Assembly: GCF_020497125.1 (NCBI RefSeq)
Contig: NC_059087.1
Coordinates: 15,347,925-15,411,924 of the forward strand
Direction: 5' to 3'
Origin: Mauremys mutica
Lineage: Eukaryota; Chordata; Testudines; Geoemydidae
Length of the DNA: 64,000 nucleotides
Shown here one piece after another: positions 24,058 through 34,379 of this stretch. Each line of letters starts with the position of its first letter. The first letter of the stretch is position 1. The notes under the pieces are model-generated. The model saw nothing but the letters and a program-made list of their open reading frames with translations. It had not been told where the DNA came from and made no database searches. Made by a program: the position numbers and the translations under genes.

Positions 24058-24300
24058 CCATCATTTTTTATTCTTTGCACTTCTGTAGCACCTTGGATCA
24101 GACAATCTCAGGTTACTTTACAAACATTAATTAATCCTCACATTCCCCTCTGTGGTAGGTAAATATTATTCTCCATTTTACAGATTGGTAAATTAAAGTA
24201 CAAGATGTAAATTTATTTTTCAGGGGTCACACTGGTGAGCCAGGATTAGAATCTAATATTCTGGATCTCAATCCTGTGTTCTAAATCTTAGACAATGCTT
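24058..24300 (+). repeat. MIR-type SINE
   Basis: Recognisable blocks: GTTACTTTACAAACATTAAT, GTGGTAGGTAAATATTATT, CCATTTTACAGATTGG and GAGCCAGGATTAGAATC. Confidence 0.8.
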
Positions 24301-25358
24301 TTCCCTTGAATGAATGTAGACATAGGTAAAAATGTCCTTGTAAATCACAGTTTACTGCCATTGACATAATTTTCTCATCACAGTAAGTAAAGATTGACGT
24401 GTCATTCTAAACATTAGTTATTCCTAAAGAAGGCTATCACAGGATCCGCAGCAGTATCATCCAATTAGAAAAACTAGGCTAATCTAACCTGATACTATTG
24501 TCGTTTTTTTAAAATGAGTCTTACTTCAATCATAAAATCCTTGTACCATAACGTTGCTTTCTAGGCCATATGTCCTTATTTAGAGAAAAAATGATTGCAC
24601 CCTTAATTCAAAGGGAATGTTTCCCTCTGAGCCAGAACTCAATAAAATGTATCAAAAAATTGTGGAAAAGGGCAAGCAAAGAAAATCAAATTGCAGCGTG
24701 TGAAACGATTTAAGGAGGGACCTGGGGAATACATAATCTCCAAACTGCCAAGTTAGAGCAAGTATAAAATATACAAACAAGCCTGATATTTTTCCCAGTT
24801 GATCTCATTATGAGGTATGCTTGGGATAGATAAATTCAGTTAGAATGCATTAAGGCTGGATTTTCAAGGAAACAAGTCAGAAGTAATGTGTTTAGCTGAT
24901 TCCACCTTGTTTTGATACATGGGCTTTTTCAAGTTTGAAGAAGTGCATTTTTGAAGCCAAATGGTTTGTTTTGTTTCAAGCACTAAAACAAGAGGCAACT
25001 CAGTGACCATTTTTTTCCCTTCTGGAAAATACTTTAATAATTTCATCATGCTCTTTAATAATCGGTAGTAGACCTCTGAACAGTATATATCACTGCCACT
25101 TATTGTTGCCTGCTTAAAAGACACTGAACTTGCTTCAAGTTCAATCCCTTAACACAGTTTTATCCACAAAGTACTTTTTTCCTAATCTCCAATATATTTT
25201 AATTAAATTGTCCATTTATATTTATTAAGGCAGTTTGTTGTCTCCTAATGCAGAAGGTTGCTATTACTGATATAGTTTACCAAGCATTAGCTTAGCTGTG
25301 CATTGATATTAAAATGGAAGAGAATGCAAGCCAAGAACTTCTCCCAAAAGTATAGTTA
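24301..25358. other. no gene seen
   Basis: AT-rich unique intron. The part at 24380-24870 has low-repeat, mixed texture but I see no specific signal. Confidence 0.4.
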
Positions 25359-25597
25359 AGGGCTTGTCTACCCAGGAAAGTTGATGTGAACTATTCCGCA
25401 CACATCCCTGAGTGGACATTTATTCTGCACTAAAAGGACCTGTTTGTGGTTTAGGTTAATCCACTTTCAAAGTGGATTAATCTAAGCCACATGAAGGCAC
25501 TCTTAGTGCATAGTAAGAGTGTCCACACAGGGAGCTAGTGCGGAATAACTATTCCACTCTGGCTATTCCAGGCTTTTTGTCCATGTTGACAAGCCCT
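25359..25597. mobile_element. MITE with AGGGCTTGTCTAC termini
   Basis: The termini AGGGCTTGTCTACCC and TGTTGACAAGCCCT are inverted. The centre holds a perfect foldback, AATCCACTTTCAAAGTGGATT (25459-25479), with AGTGCGGAATAACTATTCC pairing to the left-side GAACTATTCCGCAC. No coding capacity. Confidence 0.8.
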
Positions 25598-26263
25598 TCG
25601 ATATCTTTGTCCTTTGGGGGGAGAGAGTGTGTGTGTGTGTGTGTGTGTGATGGAAAGGGGACAGGCCTTGAAATAAGGACTTTACAATCTCAGTAAGTTA
25701 TTGGAAGGAATAGCCATTCTTACCAGCTCTGGTAGCCTCAGGTTAGACATAATCTCTGGCAGTAGGAAACATAACTGCAAAGAATGCTTAGTCTCTGGAC
25801 TGCCCACTAGAAACACTGGAAATAGATCTCTTGGCAGGCTAGTTTCTAAGGCTGTCTATTATTAACGCCTCATCCATTCAGCAGCAGTATAGCATAGATA
25901 TGTGAACTGTAGAGACAGGTCTGCCCCCAGAACTGCAGATCCAGAAGCTTGGCTCCAGACTTTTCATGTTGGGTGTATCTCAAGAGAAAAGTGTCTGCTT
26001 TTCTTTGAGCTGCCTCTGCCGACTTAAGTTTTGCCACTAAATTGGTAGGAAAATGGAGTTCATCTGAATTTTGTTGGCTATAGTTGATTTGTCCTTTTAC
26101 ACAACACAACTCAAAGTTGATTTGCCAGAGCTTTTAAGAAATCAGACTATTCCCACAGGTTACTTTTGTGTTTCCCAGAGGACACAACATGGTGGAACAC
26201 GATGTGGAGTTCCATCTGTCATTCTTGTTTGGATTTGGAAGAGCGTTTTCAATATTATTTTTT
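25598..26263. other. no gene seen; GT microsatellite 25628-25649
   Basis: A tract of about 11 GT units; otherwise unique intron. Confidence 0.5.
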
Positions 26264-26385
26264 TTTTGTATTATCATGGCACCAAGGAGCCCCGGACATG
26301 GACCACCAGGATCCTACTGTGCTGTACGAACAGAACAAAAAGAGAGCCCCTTTCTCTGTCTCCCAGTGTATTTCAGTGCTCATAG
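26264..26385 (+). repeat. reptile MIR-like dispersed repeat fragment
   Basis: TGTATTATCATGGCACCAAG, GAGCCCCGGACATGGACCAC and GTGCTGTACGAACAGAAC follow the order of a common sauropsid repeat. The open frames across it are incidental. Confidence 0.5.
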
Positions 26386-26429
26386 TCAGTAAACAGTATG
26401 GGCAGCTGCCATCTCTACCAGCTTCTTGC

Positions 26430-27420
26430 CCAATAACAGAGGCAAGAGGATTAATGGATTAATAGATCCATCTGAGCCACCATAGAAAATGAATATTAAT
26501 TATGCTTTTCCCCCAAGGGCGTTGCTTTCTCTACTGCTTCCATGATGCAGCCCCCAAATCAAGCCTCAGTAAAATTAGAAACTGTGTCTGCAGAGGCCTT
26601 TCTAAAAAAAACAAAACAAAAAAAAGACTTCTCACAAAACCAAAAATGACAAGGAGTTAAAAACCAGACGGCTGTGGCTTTAAGAGAGATAAAAACTGTT
26701 AGGGAATGGAAAAAAAAAATCCCACAGCCTGTTGTAGCAGCTGTAGCTTCAGATCGTGTGGAAAATGAAGGCAGATGATTCAATTTGGCCTGTGCCCCGA
26801 GTACATTTCCAAATGCTTCTGTGTGCGCGCAAGATAATGAACAAATATATCGAGATGGCACAAGATCAGTCTGAGTTTGCCGCTGTGCAAGCCATGGAGC
26901 TCCCAGTAGGAGCGAACTAGCTTTGCTAGGTTAATGGGGGTGAGGGTCGGAAAGCCCAGCACCTTTCAGAACAACTTAAGAAAAGAATTTGTCTCCTTTT
27001 GCCCCAGGCTCCCTGTGGCACTCAAACGGAGCTTCTGATAAATCAAAGTGTATTTATTAATAATGAGCAGGGGCAACATGCCTGTGATTTGAAAATAGGG
27101 GTACCAAATTAAAATGTGCTTTTCTATGACATCGGAAAAGTGTAAGTAAATGGAGAGTGGACCGATCTATTATGATTAAAAAGCAGAGTCTGGGAGCTAG
27201 AACAGTGATCATGGAAAAAAGCCCTTTTATAGAGGGAAGACCCCATTCTGTCCATGCACATTTTTTCCCTGTAGGAAAAAGAAGCAAGAGGGGGAAAAAA
27301 AAAAAGGCAGGAGCAGTAGAGAAAAATAGAACTGGAATATAATGAGAGCTGAAGTTATTGCTGGAATGAGTTATGGTATTTAATCATGCTACATGTTGTC
27401 CAATGGCATGAGATTCATAA
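26430..27420. promoter_or_regulatory. candidate conserved non-coding region
   Basis: About 1 kb without recognised repeats, with segments such as GAATATTAATTATGCTTTTC, ATAATGAACAAATATATCGA and GATAAATCAAAGTGTATTTA. No coding potential beyond chance. Texture suggests constraint; not testable here. Confidence 0.28.
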
Positions 27421-28850
27421 TTCTTGGCTCTGAATGTGGTTCGGGATTGTACATGAGCACCTGGAGCATGCCGACTGATTGTGGCCTTTCATATCTATCC
27501 ATATATTCCCCCTGCCCTTTCTCCTGCCAAACCAGCCCCTAAGCAGAAATGGCTGTTCGGTTATTACTCATATTCTGAAAGCTGGGCCTTTGGTTGATGG
27601 TGAGAATTGCACTGAACTATAGAGATGTCCGGGACCACTAACTGCCAGCTTTGCACCATAATGTGCATGTTCTTTGATGGGTTGTGTGTCAAGGAGAAGG
27701 CAGCATTTGTCCATTTTCTGAGCAACACTGGGTTCTAAGCAGTGGTAGGGACAAATTCTGCCTTCAGACAAACCTTCGGTAGGATTCATGCCCTAATTGA
27801 GCAAAGCATTAAATGTGTAGTTAAGAGTTTTGCTAAATATGGATGGACTTAAACATGTTGCTGATTTGGGACCTAGATGAGAGTGGAATTTGGCCCTCAG
27901 AGGAGGTAAATTATCAATATGCTTGGAAGGATTAGATTTTTGTTGATAAATGTTGGTAAACGTTAGTTTTGCCGTACTCACAAAAACTGATGGAAAAATA
28001 TTCTGTCAATAATGATTGAAATTTACAGGTTGGCAAAGTTAGAAAATGCCGCTTCAGAACGTAATGGAGTTTGATTTTACAATTTTTATTTGTATATTTT
28101 GACATGTGGTATTGACAGTTCGTGGTGTTAAAAAGCTTTTTAACTTGTTGAATCTCAACAACTACTGTAATGAAATAACTATCTGACCTGCCCCATAATT
28201 TCTGCAACTGTGAAATTTAAATAGATAAAAATATAAAAAATGCTTAGGACCCATAATTTTGCATAAATGTGAACATTTGCAATCAGTAAAAATCTAAAAA
28301 AAAAAAAAAAATTCTGAAAAATAAACATAGTTGTTATCCATCAAAGTATAAAAAAATCAACTTTTGCCAAGTCTAATTATCAACCCTTTTGAGTGCCCCC
28401 TTGTTTGCATTGCTGCTCTGTTTTGGTTTAACTTTGCCAAAGTTGTCAGCCTGAATTTTTAAAACAAAAGGGAATGTCCTAAGAGCACTCTTTCAAGATT
28501 GACTTGATGTTTGTTTTTAATTTTTTTAGTTTTTGTTTTTCCTGCTCCCCTGATGCTTAGAATGGTGTTTGGGGCAGGCCCAAGATCAACTGTCAAATAG
28601 ACTCAGACCTGGCCCTGGTACACTGCTGCCTGCTGCTTCTTTAGTTTCTGTTTCAGCTTTGTTGCTGCTTTTACTGGAAACACCATCTTGCAGGGCCTAG
28701 AGAAGGCGTGCGCCATCAGCAAAACGGAAAAAAGGGCTATTGAAAGTGCTGTCAAATTCACCAAGTCAACAAACTGAAAAAAATAGTTTTTTCTCTTTAT
28801 TCTCTTGTTTCTAGTAATTCTAAGGCCTTCCTGTAACAGTAGTAAGCACA
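27421..28850. other. no gene seen
   Basis: AT-rich intron, with an A15-type run near 28297-28311. Ends with the left copy of the target duplication of the next element (28838-28850). Confidence 0.5.
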
Positions 28851-29189
28851 GGTTTCAGAGTGGTAGCCATGTTAGTCTGTATCAGCAAAAAGAACGAGGA
28901 GTCCTTGTGACACCTTAGAGATTAACATATTTATTTGGGCATAAGCTTTTATGGGCTAAAGCCCACTTCATCGGATGCATGCAGTGGAAAATACAGTAGG
29001 AAGATATATATAGAGAGAGAGAGAACATGAAGAAATAGGTGTTGTCATACCAACTCTAATGAGACTAATCAATTAAGGTGGGCTATTATCAGCAGGAGAA
29101 AAAAAAAACTTTTGTAGTGAAAATCAGGATGGCCCATTTCCAACAGTTGACAAGAAGGTGTGAGTAACAGTAGGGGGAAGATTAGCATA

Positions 29190-29780
29190 GGGAAATAGTT
29201 CTTTCTTTGTGTAATGACCCATCCACTCCCAGTCTTTATTCAAGCCTAATTTAATGGTGTCCAGTTTGCAAATTAATTCCAGTTCTGCAGTTTCTCGTTG
29301 GAGTCTGTTTTTGAAGTTTTGTTGTTGAAGAATTACGACTTTTAGGTCTGTAATTGAGTGACCAGGGAGGCTGAAGTGTTCTCCGACTGGTTTTTTAATG
29401 TTATAATTCTTGACATCTGATTTGTGTCCATTTATTCTTTTGCGTAGAGACTGTTCAGTTTGACCAATGTAAATGGCCTAGGGGCATTGCTGGCACATGA
29501 TGGCATATATCACAGTGGTAGATGTGCAGGTGAATGAGCCCCTGATGGCATGGCTGATGTGATTAGGTCCTATGATGGTGTCCCTTGAATAGATATATGG
29601 ACAGAGTTGGCAACAGGCTTTTTTTGCAAGGATAGGTTCCTGGGTTTTGCAAGGATAGGTTCCTGTTTTTGTTGTGTGGTGTGTGGTTGCTGGTGAATAT
29701 TTGTTTCAGGTTGGGGAGCTGTCTGTAAGCAAGGACAGGTCTGACTCCCAAGATCTGTGAGAGTGAGGGATCATCCTTCA
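29190..29780 (-). pseudogene. Penelope GIY-YIG endonuclease domain, one in-frame stop
   Basis: The minus-strand reading gives TTVIYAIMCQQCP, a TAG stop, then AIYIGQTEQSLRKRINGHKS and KPVGEHFSLPGHS, followed by ETAELELICKLDTIKLGLNK. Conserved positions are visible: the VIY...YIG pair, the Arg in LRKRINGH, the His in GEHF and the Glu in the AELELI helix. Known: in Penelope elements this C-terminal nuclease nicks the target for priming. Here it lacks the RT, and the stop (at about 29489) falls just before the YIG strand, so it is dead. Confidence 0.85.
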
Positions 29781-29994
29781 GGATAGGTTGTAGATCCTTG
29801 ATGATGTGCTGGAGAGGTTTTAGTTGGGGGCTGAAGGTGATAGCTACTGTTACTCACACCTTCTTGTTAACTGTTTGAAATGGGCCATCCCGATTATCAC
29901 TACAAACGTTTATTTCCTCCTGCTGATACTAGCCCACCTTAATTGATTAGTCTCGTTAGAGTTGGTATGGCAACACCCATTTCTTCATGTTTTC

Positions 29995-30039
<45 letters not shown>

Positions 30040-30040
30040 A
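29995..30040. repeat. GT then AT microsatellite inside the Penelope right arm
   Basis: About 10 GT units followed by about 12 AT units. The left arm has only a short TATATATAGAGAGAGA tract at the matching place, so the tract expanded after insertion. Confidence 0.9.
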
Positions 30041-30334
30041 AATATATCTTCCGACTGTATTTTCCACTGCATGCATCTGATGAATTGGGCTTTAATCCAC
30101 GAAAGCTTATGCCCAGATAAATTTGTTAGCCTTTAAGGTGCCACAAGTACTCCTCTTTCTTTTAGTAGTAAGCACAGTATTTTCAGGTGGAAATGAAATT
30201 TTCAAGTTTTCCATGCATAAATTATCCTGAACTTCTAGACTCTGGTTTTGTTCACATTTTAAAAATACAAACAGTAGTTGATGTTACAGTCATGTCGGTG
30301 TGAAACATTGGCACTATTGGATGCTCCACTAGGG

Positions 30335-30698
30335 CAGGGGGTCTCAACCTTTTTCTTTCTGAGGCCCCCCCCAACATGCTATAAAAACTCTACAGCCCTC
30401 CTGTGCCACAACAACTAGTTTTCTGCATATAAAAGCCAGGACCGGCATTAGGGGGTATCAAGCAGGGCAACTGCCTGGGGCCCCATGCTACAGGGGCCCC
30501 CAGGAAACTAAGTTACTCAGTCTTCAACTTCAGTCCCAGGTGGAAGGGCTCAGGGCCCCGGGCTTCAACCCCATGTGGTGGGACTTCATCTTTGTGCCCT
30601 GGGTCCCAGCGAGTCTAACACTGGCCCTGCTTGGCGGCCTCCCTGAAACCTGCTTGTGGCCCTCCAGGGGGCCCTGGATCCCTGGTTGAGAACCACTG
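30335..30698 (+). mobile_element. hAT-type MITE with near-perfect 8-bp duplication
   Basis: Termini CAGGGGGTCTCAACC and GGTTGAGAACCACTG are inverted, with target copies CACTAGGG (30327-30334) and CAATAGGG (30699-30706) differing at one position. 364 bp, same family as 22262-22690. No coding capacity. Confidence 0.9.
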
Positions 30699-30739
30699 CA
30701 ATAGGGCATAGCAGCTTACTGTTGCTGCCAGTCAACAAA

Positions 30740-30949
30740 GGCTGCGTCTACGCTGGCACTTTCAGTGCTAATACTTTTTTCGCTCGGGGTGTAAAAACAC
30801 CCCCCCCCCCGAGCGACAAAAGTTTTAGCGCCAAAAAGTGCTAGTGTAGACAGCGCTAAGCTCTACCAGCCCTCGTTTGGGGTGGTTTTGTTTTATTGTT
30901 AGAGCTCTCTCCTGGCGATAGAGCGACTACACAGTGCAGACGTAGCCTA
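30740..30949. mobile_element. MITE with GGCTGCGTCTACGC termini
   Basis: The left end GGCTGCGTCTACGCTGGCAC and right end GTGCAGACGTAGCC are inverted. The interior foldback pairs CTCGGGGTG with C10-GAGCG around a C run (30800-30809). Right flank TAA, left flank AAA, compatible with a 3-bp TWA duplication. Confidence 0.75.
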
Positions 30950-31199
30950 AATTACTTCTTGTGGCCAAGTCTGTGCTACAGTGTGGAAAATCCAGGTTCA
31001 AATCCTGCCGAAGACCCATTGTGAAGCAACAAAACAGGGTGAAAGTGTGCATCCTCTGGCTTGGTTACATTTGGGGCTTTTGTGCAAAGATTTCATGGTC
31101 TCCTAGGGCTAGGACCATTCAAAGGGATGGAAAAGGGATGTCAGTTTGCAAAGTAAGACTCAACTCAAGGATACAGCCAGAGGGAATTTTTATAGCTGA
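30950..31199. other. no gene seen
   Basis: A B-box-like CAGGTTCAAATCCTGC at about 30993 hints at a SINE head, without supporting body. Confidence 0.3.
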
Positions 31200-31640
31200 A
31201 ACAGCAACATCGAGAGAAACTGATTAAAAATCAAGCAGTCGAGCCAGGAGCAACTTCAAGAAACAAGCTTTTGACCAGTTCACTAATCTCCTGATCTGCA
31301 GAAAGTGCCCATGAAACCGATACATCCATTTAGTAGAACTCCTTATCCTCCTAGTTCAGTCCTGCATGTGGCTCATTAGGGTAATTACTGATGAATTAAA
31401 GCAGCTTGGCTCAGCACTCAGGCTGCGGGTGTGTGGGCTCCCCTGCTGGCAGGCAGCAGGTGTAAATGAACAAGATCTGTCAAAAAGGCTGATGACCCTC
31501 TTAATTCACAGCAGCAAACGGGGGACAGAGGTAGTACAGCAAGCTTAATAATTGATATTTACTTGGAAAGGTTAATGGCAGCGGTGAGGCTTCTAATTTG
31601 TTTGCCCGTGCAAGACCTTGTCAGGTCAAATTGTCTCAAT
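31200..31640. promoter_or_regulatory. candidate conserved non-coding block
   Basis: Repeat-free. Segments include CTCATTAGGGTAATTACTGA, GGTGTAAATGAACAAGATCT and CTTAATAATTGATATTTACT, with several TAAT cores and an AACAAG core. No supported exon. Inference only. Confidence 0.33.
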
Positions 31641-32589
31641 TTGTTCCTATGCGTAGGTGTAGTTTCTTTCCTCCAAAGTTTATTAAAGGGAAACAGGTCA
31701 GGTGAGGGAACAGGGAGACATACTACTGCTCAAGAAAGATTGGGTTCTCTTTGGTAACAGATTGGATGAGACCTTTAACTTCTGAGGTTTTCGTCTTATG
31801 TGTTTCTGGTAAATATTTGAGTTTGAGATTAAGGAATTAGTAACATTGGAAATGGTGGACTTTCTCTCTGTCCCCCGGCTTTGGACATGTCCAGATGAGC
31901 TGTAATCTCAACCCTGCACGGGACCCTCTCTGAAGCTAAGTAGTATTATATTCTCCAGACTAGCTCAGTAGCTGGCCTCAGTATGGGAATAGTGCCCTGC
32001 ACATTCATTGGCAAAAAACCGAGGCATTTTAACTGCTGCAGTACCAAGCGTTGAATGGGGGCTTTGTACAGTATGTACTAGAGCATTTCACTGTTGAGTG
32101 TGTGCACTGAAGCACCTGAGTGTTGCACTGAAGGGCGCTGACTCCATAGCATGGAGTGCCAGTGCCCTTGAAAGGTGCTAACATACGCTGGAATCACCGG
32201 CGAATATCTCTGGCCACTGAACTGCAGATTATGCAATGAAATTGCACCCAGGGAAACAAGGGAATTTTATTGCCATTAAAAGTACCAATTTGTACAAACC
32301 AACATTTTAAATAGTGTAATTTAAATAGAAGCAGACTGATATGAATAGAACCTATTAATAAATTAAACACTTCCTTCCACCCAGTATTTCACAAGGAAAT
32401 TAACAGAATAATTTGTTAGTAGATGATCCCAGGAATGACATTTCAGCTCTGTTTTTCCTCCCCTCCCCTTTTACAGTCTTTGCAGAATGAAGCGCTGGTA
32501 TTGTTGTGATTTGAGACATTATCCCTTTCACTTAGTGTTCTGGGTTCAAATGTAACCAAGATCACAAGTGAAAGGGTGATGAGAATGGA
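31641..32589. other. no gene seen
   Basis: Includes 31890-32060, where GAAGCTAAGTAG and TATGGGAATAGTGCC faintly recall a 5S-derived repeat. The similarity is too short to annotate. Confidence 0.4.
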
Positions 32590-32664
32590 AGGACAGCCCA
32601 GTGCTTAGGGAACTAGCCTAGGATTTAGGAGAACTATCTTCAATTTCCTGCTCTGCCAGACATC

Positions 32665-33222
32665 CCCAAGAGGCATTTAGGCTCCTAGTGTGATTTTCAA
32701 AAGCATCTAGGCACCTAACAAAAATGATTAGGGGGCTGGAGCACATGACTTATGAGGAGAGGCTGAGGGAACTGGGATTGTTTAGTCTGCAGAAGAGAAG
32801 AATGAGGGGGGATTTGATAGCTGCTTTCAACTACCTGAAAGGGGGTTCCAAAGAGGATGGATCTAGATTGTTCTCAGTGGTAGAAGATAACAGAACAAGG
32901 AGTAATGGTCTCAAGTTGCAGAGGGGGAGGTTTAGGTTGGATATTAGGAAAAACTTTTTCACTAGTAGGGTGGTGAAGAACTGGAATGGGTTACCTAGGG
33001 AGGTAGTGGAATCTCCTTCCTTAGAGGTTTTTAAGGTCAGGCTTGACAAAGCCCTGGCTGAGATGATTTAGTTGGGTTTGGTCCTGCTTTGAGCAGGGGG
33101 TTGGACTAGATGACCTCCTGAGGTCCCTTCCAACCCTGAGATTCTATGATTCTAACACGCATTGAAATCCAAGAGGTTTAGGGGTTTAGATGATTTTGAA
33201 AATCCTGTTAGGTGTCTAAATA
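32665..33222. repeat. hairpin MITE interrupted by CR1
   Basis: Left half GATTTTCAAAAGCATCTAGG-CACCTAAC; right half ACGCATTGAAATCC...TTTTGAAAATCCTGTTAGG-TGTCTAAATACC. Joined across the CR1 they give the usual foldback. Middle layer of the nest. Confidence 0.65.
32720..33155 (+). mobile_element. young 5'-truncated CR1 LINE, 3' end complete
   Basis: An uninterrupted frame (32724-33071) encodes the last 115 residues of CR1 Pol: [20 protein letters not shown] ... [20 protein letters not shown]. The standard 3' UTR follows (TTGGACTAGATGACCTCCTG), ending in two ATTCTATG-type units (33139-33154). AAC is shared at both junctions. Very similar to the copy at 39988-40636. Confidence 0.95.
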
Positions 33223-33350
33223 CCTCTAAAAATCTCTGTGACTCAGTTGCTGGTCTGTAAAATGAGGATAAAAGCATTTCCCTACCTCAGAGGGCTAAAT
33301 ACACACATTGTCAGGAAAAATACATTGAAGCTTGTGAGGTAATGGTAGAT

Positions 33351-33971
33351 TTTTGAGGAATGAGTTGATCTGTCTCAGTACAGAACTATGACTTATTTTA
33401 TTACATAATGTTACTGCATACTGATTGGAGACTCCACAGTAATATATCACACAGTAAATTTTATTCCACATAAATAAGCAGTTTCACTCTATTAGGGAGA
33501 TGAGGGGAGCTTTGTTTCTTTTCTTTGAGACCCCCTGATGTACTTCTAAACAAGTAATGGTAGCTCAGTACGGGGATGGGAGCCTTAGACATGTGTATAT
33601 TAATAATAATTCCACACAGTTAGGAGTATGTTCAATACCAAAGTGGTTCAGGTCTGAATTGAGGTGCATTAGTAGTAGATTGTGAGGGAAATTTGCCTAT
33701 TGTCTACCTGATCATAGCTACTCGGCTCAGCCTGTCCCACTTCCAGGAGTGCTAAATTCACCTGTTCCTTGAATGCTAACAGAAAGGGATGCAGAAACAA
33801 GTGAGTAAGGCACTCTTTGGAAAAGTCTAATGAACTCAAGAGCATCTTCTCCACACTGCAGTGAAATTTATAGGTGTGAACGCATTTGAGAAACTGTGTT
33901 TGGTGACCTCAGGAACAGTTGATGCAGCAGTGCCTGAAACTCCTCTATTTGTTTTTCGTTGCTCCCTCTAG
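33351..33971. other. no further gene; unique flank and acceptor region of the first exon
   Basis: The 3' intron end contains the pyrimidine stretch CTCCTCTATTTGTTTTTCG-TTGCTCCCTCTAG used by the exon. Confidence 0.5.
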
Positions 33972-34073
33972 ATGAAGGTCCCTGCAAGCAGAAGTGGCAG
34001 AAATAGCGAAGAAGACAGCATCAGGGAGGCCACAAGCTCTCAGCGGAGCAGCTCGAGGGACCGTCTCAGTGAT
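33972..34073 (+). CDS. FBRSL1: internal coding exon, AUTS2-family gene (FBRSL1-like)
   Basis: Seen: a 102-nt exon after a pyrimidine tract ending CTCCCTCTAG, followed by the donor GTAAGTA at 34074. It is open in phase 0 and encodes 34 residues beginning MKVPASRSGR and ending SSSRDRLSD, a Ser/Arg/Glu-rich low-complexity stretch without a folded domain. Known: AUTS2, FBRS and FBRSL1 are nuclear proteins linked to PCGF3/5 Polycomb complexes, and AUTS2 carries RSSSRERLSD in its N-terminal half. From memory FBRSL1 is closer, sharing the MKV start, an EATSS segment and the following SGRGYS. The leading ATG is read as an internal Met, because an acceptor directly precedes it. The exon is symmetric (0-0), so skipping would keep frame. 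AUTS2 itself is the main alternative. Confidence 0.85.
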
Positions 34074-34379
34074 GTAAGTACCAGAATCAAGCGCCGCTTC
34101 ATTGCAGCAATTCCCGCTGCTGACATGGCTTTTCATAAATCTCGCTGAACAAATGTTGGCATCCAGAGGTCACTGTGTAATAACTTTTTTTTTATGTCAT
34201 GATTGAGTGTTATGGCATAAGTGGTTGAGCTGCCTTGCAAACACTATAATCATGGTGCAAATAATATGATAAGTGAAAGATCAGAGATGGGAAAACAAAA
34301 TGGAACTGTTATTCCTGAGGGGAAAGATGGCTTGAGATTTTTTTAAAGAAAAAAGTTGTGTAAAAAGCGTTTTACAGAT

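Larger units (their letters stand above)
28851..30163 (-). mobile_element. Penelope-like retroelement insertion: GIY-YIG remnant between inverted arms
   Basis: Flanked by a perfect 13-bp duplication AGTAGTAAGCACA (28838-28850 and 30164-30176). Arms of roughly 300 bp (about 28887-29180 and 29845-30163) are inverted copies: each carries GCATGCAGTGGAAAATACAG and the TGTTGGAAATGGGCCAT-type region. Between them the minus strand encodes the C-terminal part of a Penelope polymerase: a linker (RQLPNLKQIFTSN), then a GIY-YIG nuclease. The reverse transcriptase is absent, so this is a 5'-truncated copy with terminal repeats in inverted order. The right arm lacks about 36 nt of the left arm's outer end. 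Confidence 0.85.
32590..33350 (-). repeat. MIR-type SINE split by later insertions
   Basis: The MIR head lies at 32590-32665 (AGTGCTTAGGGAACTAGCCT, CCTGCTCTGCCAGA) and the tail at 33223-33350 (GACTCAGTTGCTGGTCTGTA, TTCCCTACCTCAGAGGGCTA). Between them lies a hairpin MITE that itself contains a CR1. Outer and oldest layer of the nest. Confidence 0.7.
1..33971 (+). other. FBRSL1: intron upstream of the 34-codon exon (5' end outside window)
   Basis: Inferred intron ending in the acceptor AG at 33970-33971. No upstream exon of the family was recognised, so it probably extends beyond the left edge. It is filled with dispersed repeats and a few unique blocks listed separately. Confidence 0.7.

Noticed and set aside
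26168..26462. Overlapping frames of 74-104 codons
   Set aside because: They cross a dispersed repeat fragment and lack splice sites or conserved motifs.
31890..32060. 5S rRNA-derived gene or SINE
   Set aside because: Only GAAGCTAAG and a weak second segment match; internal promoter boxes are not convincing.
33972..34073. AUTS2 itself rather than FBRSL1
   Set aside because: The MKV start, EATSS and SGRGYS pieces fit FBRSL1 better than AUTS2 from memory; kept as an alternative, not excluded.
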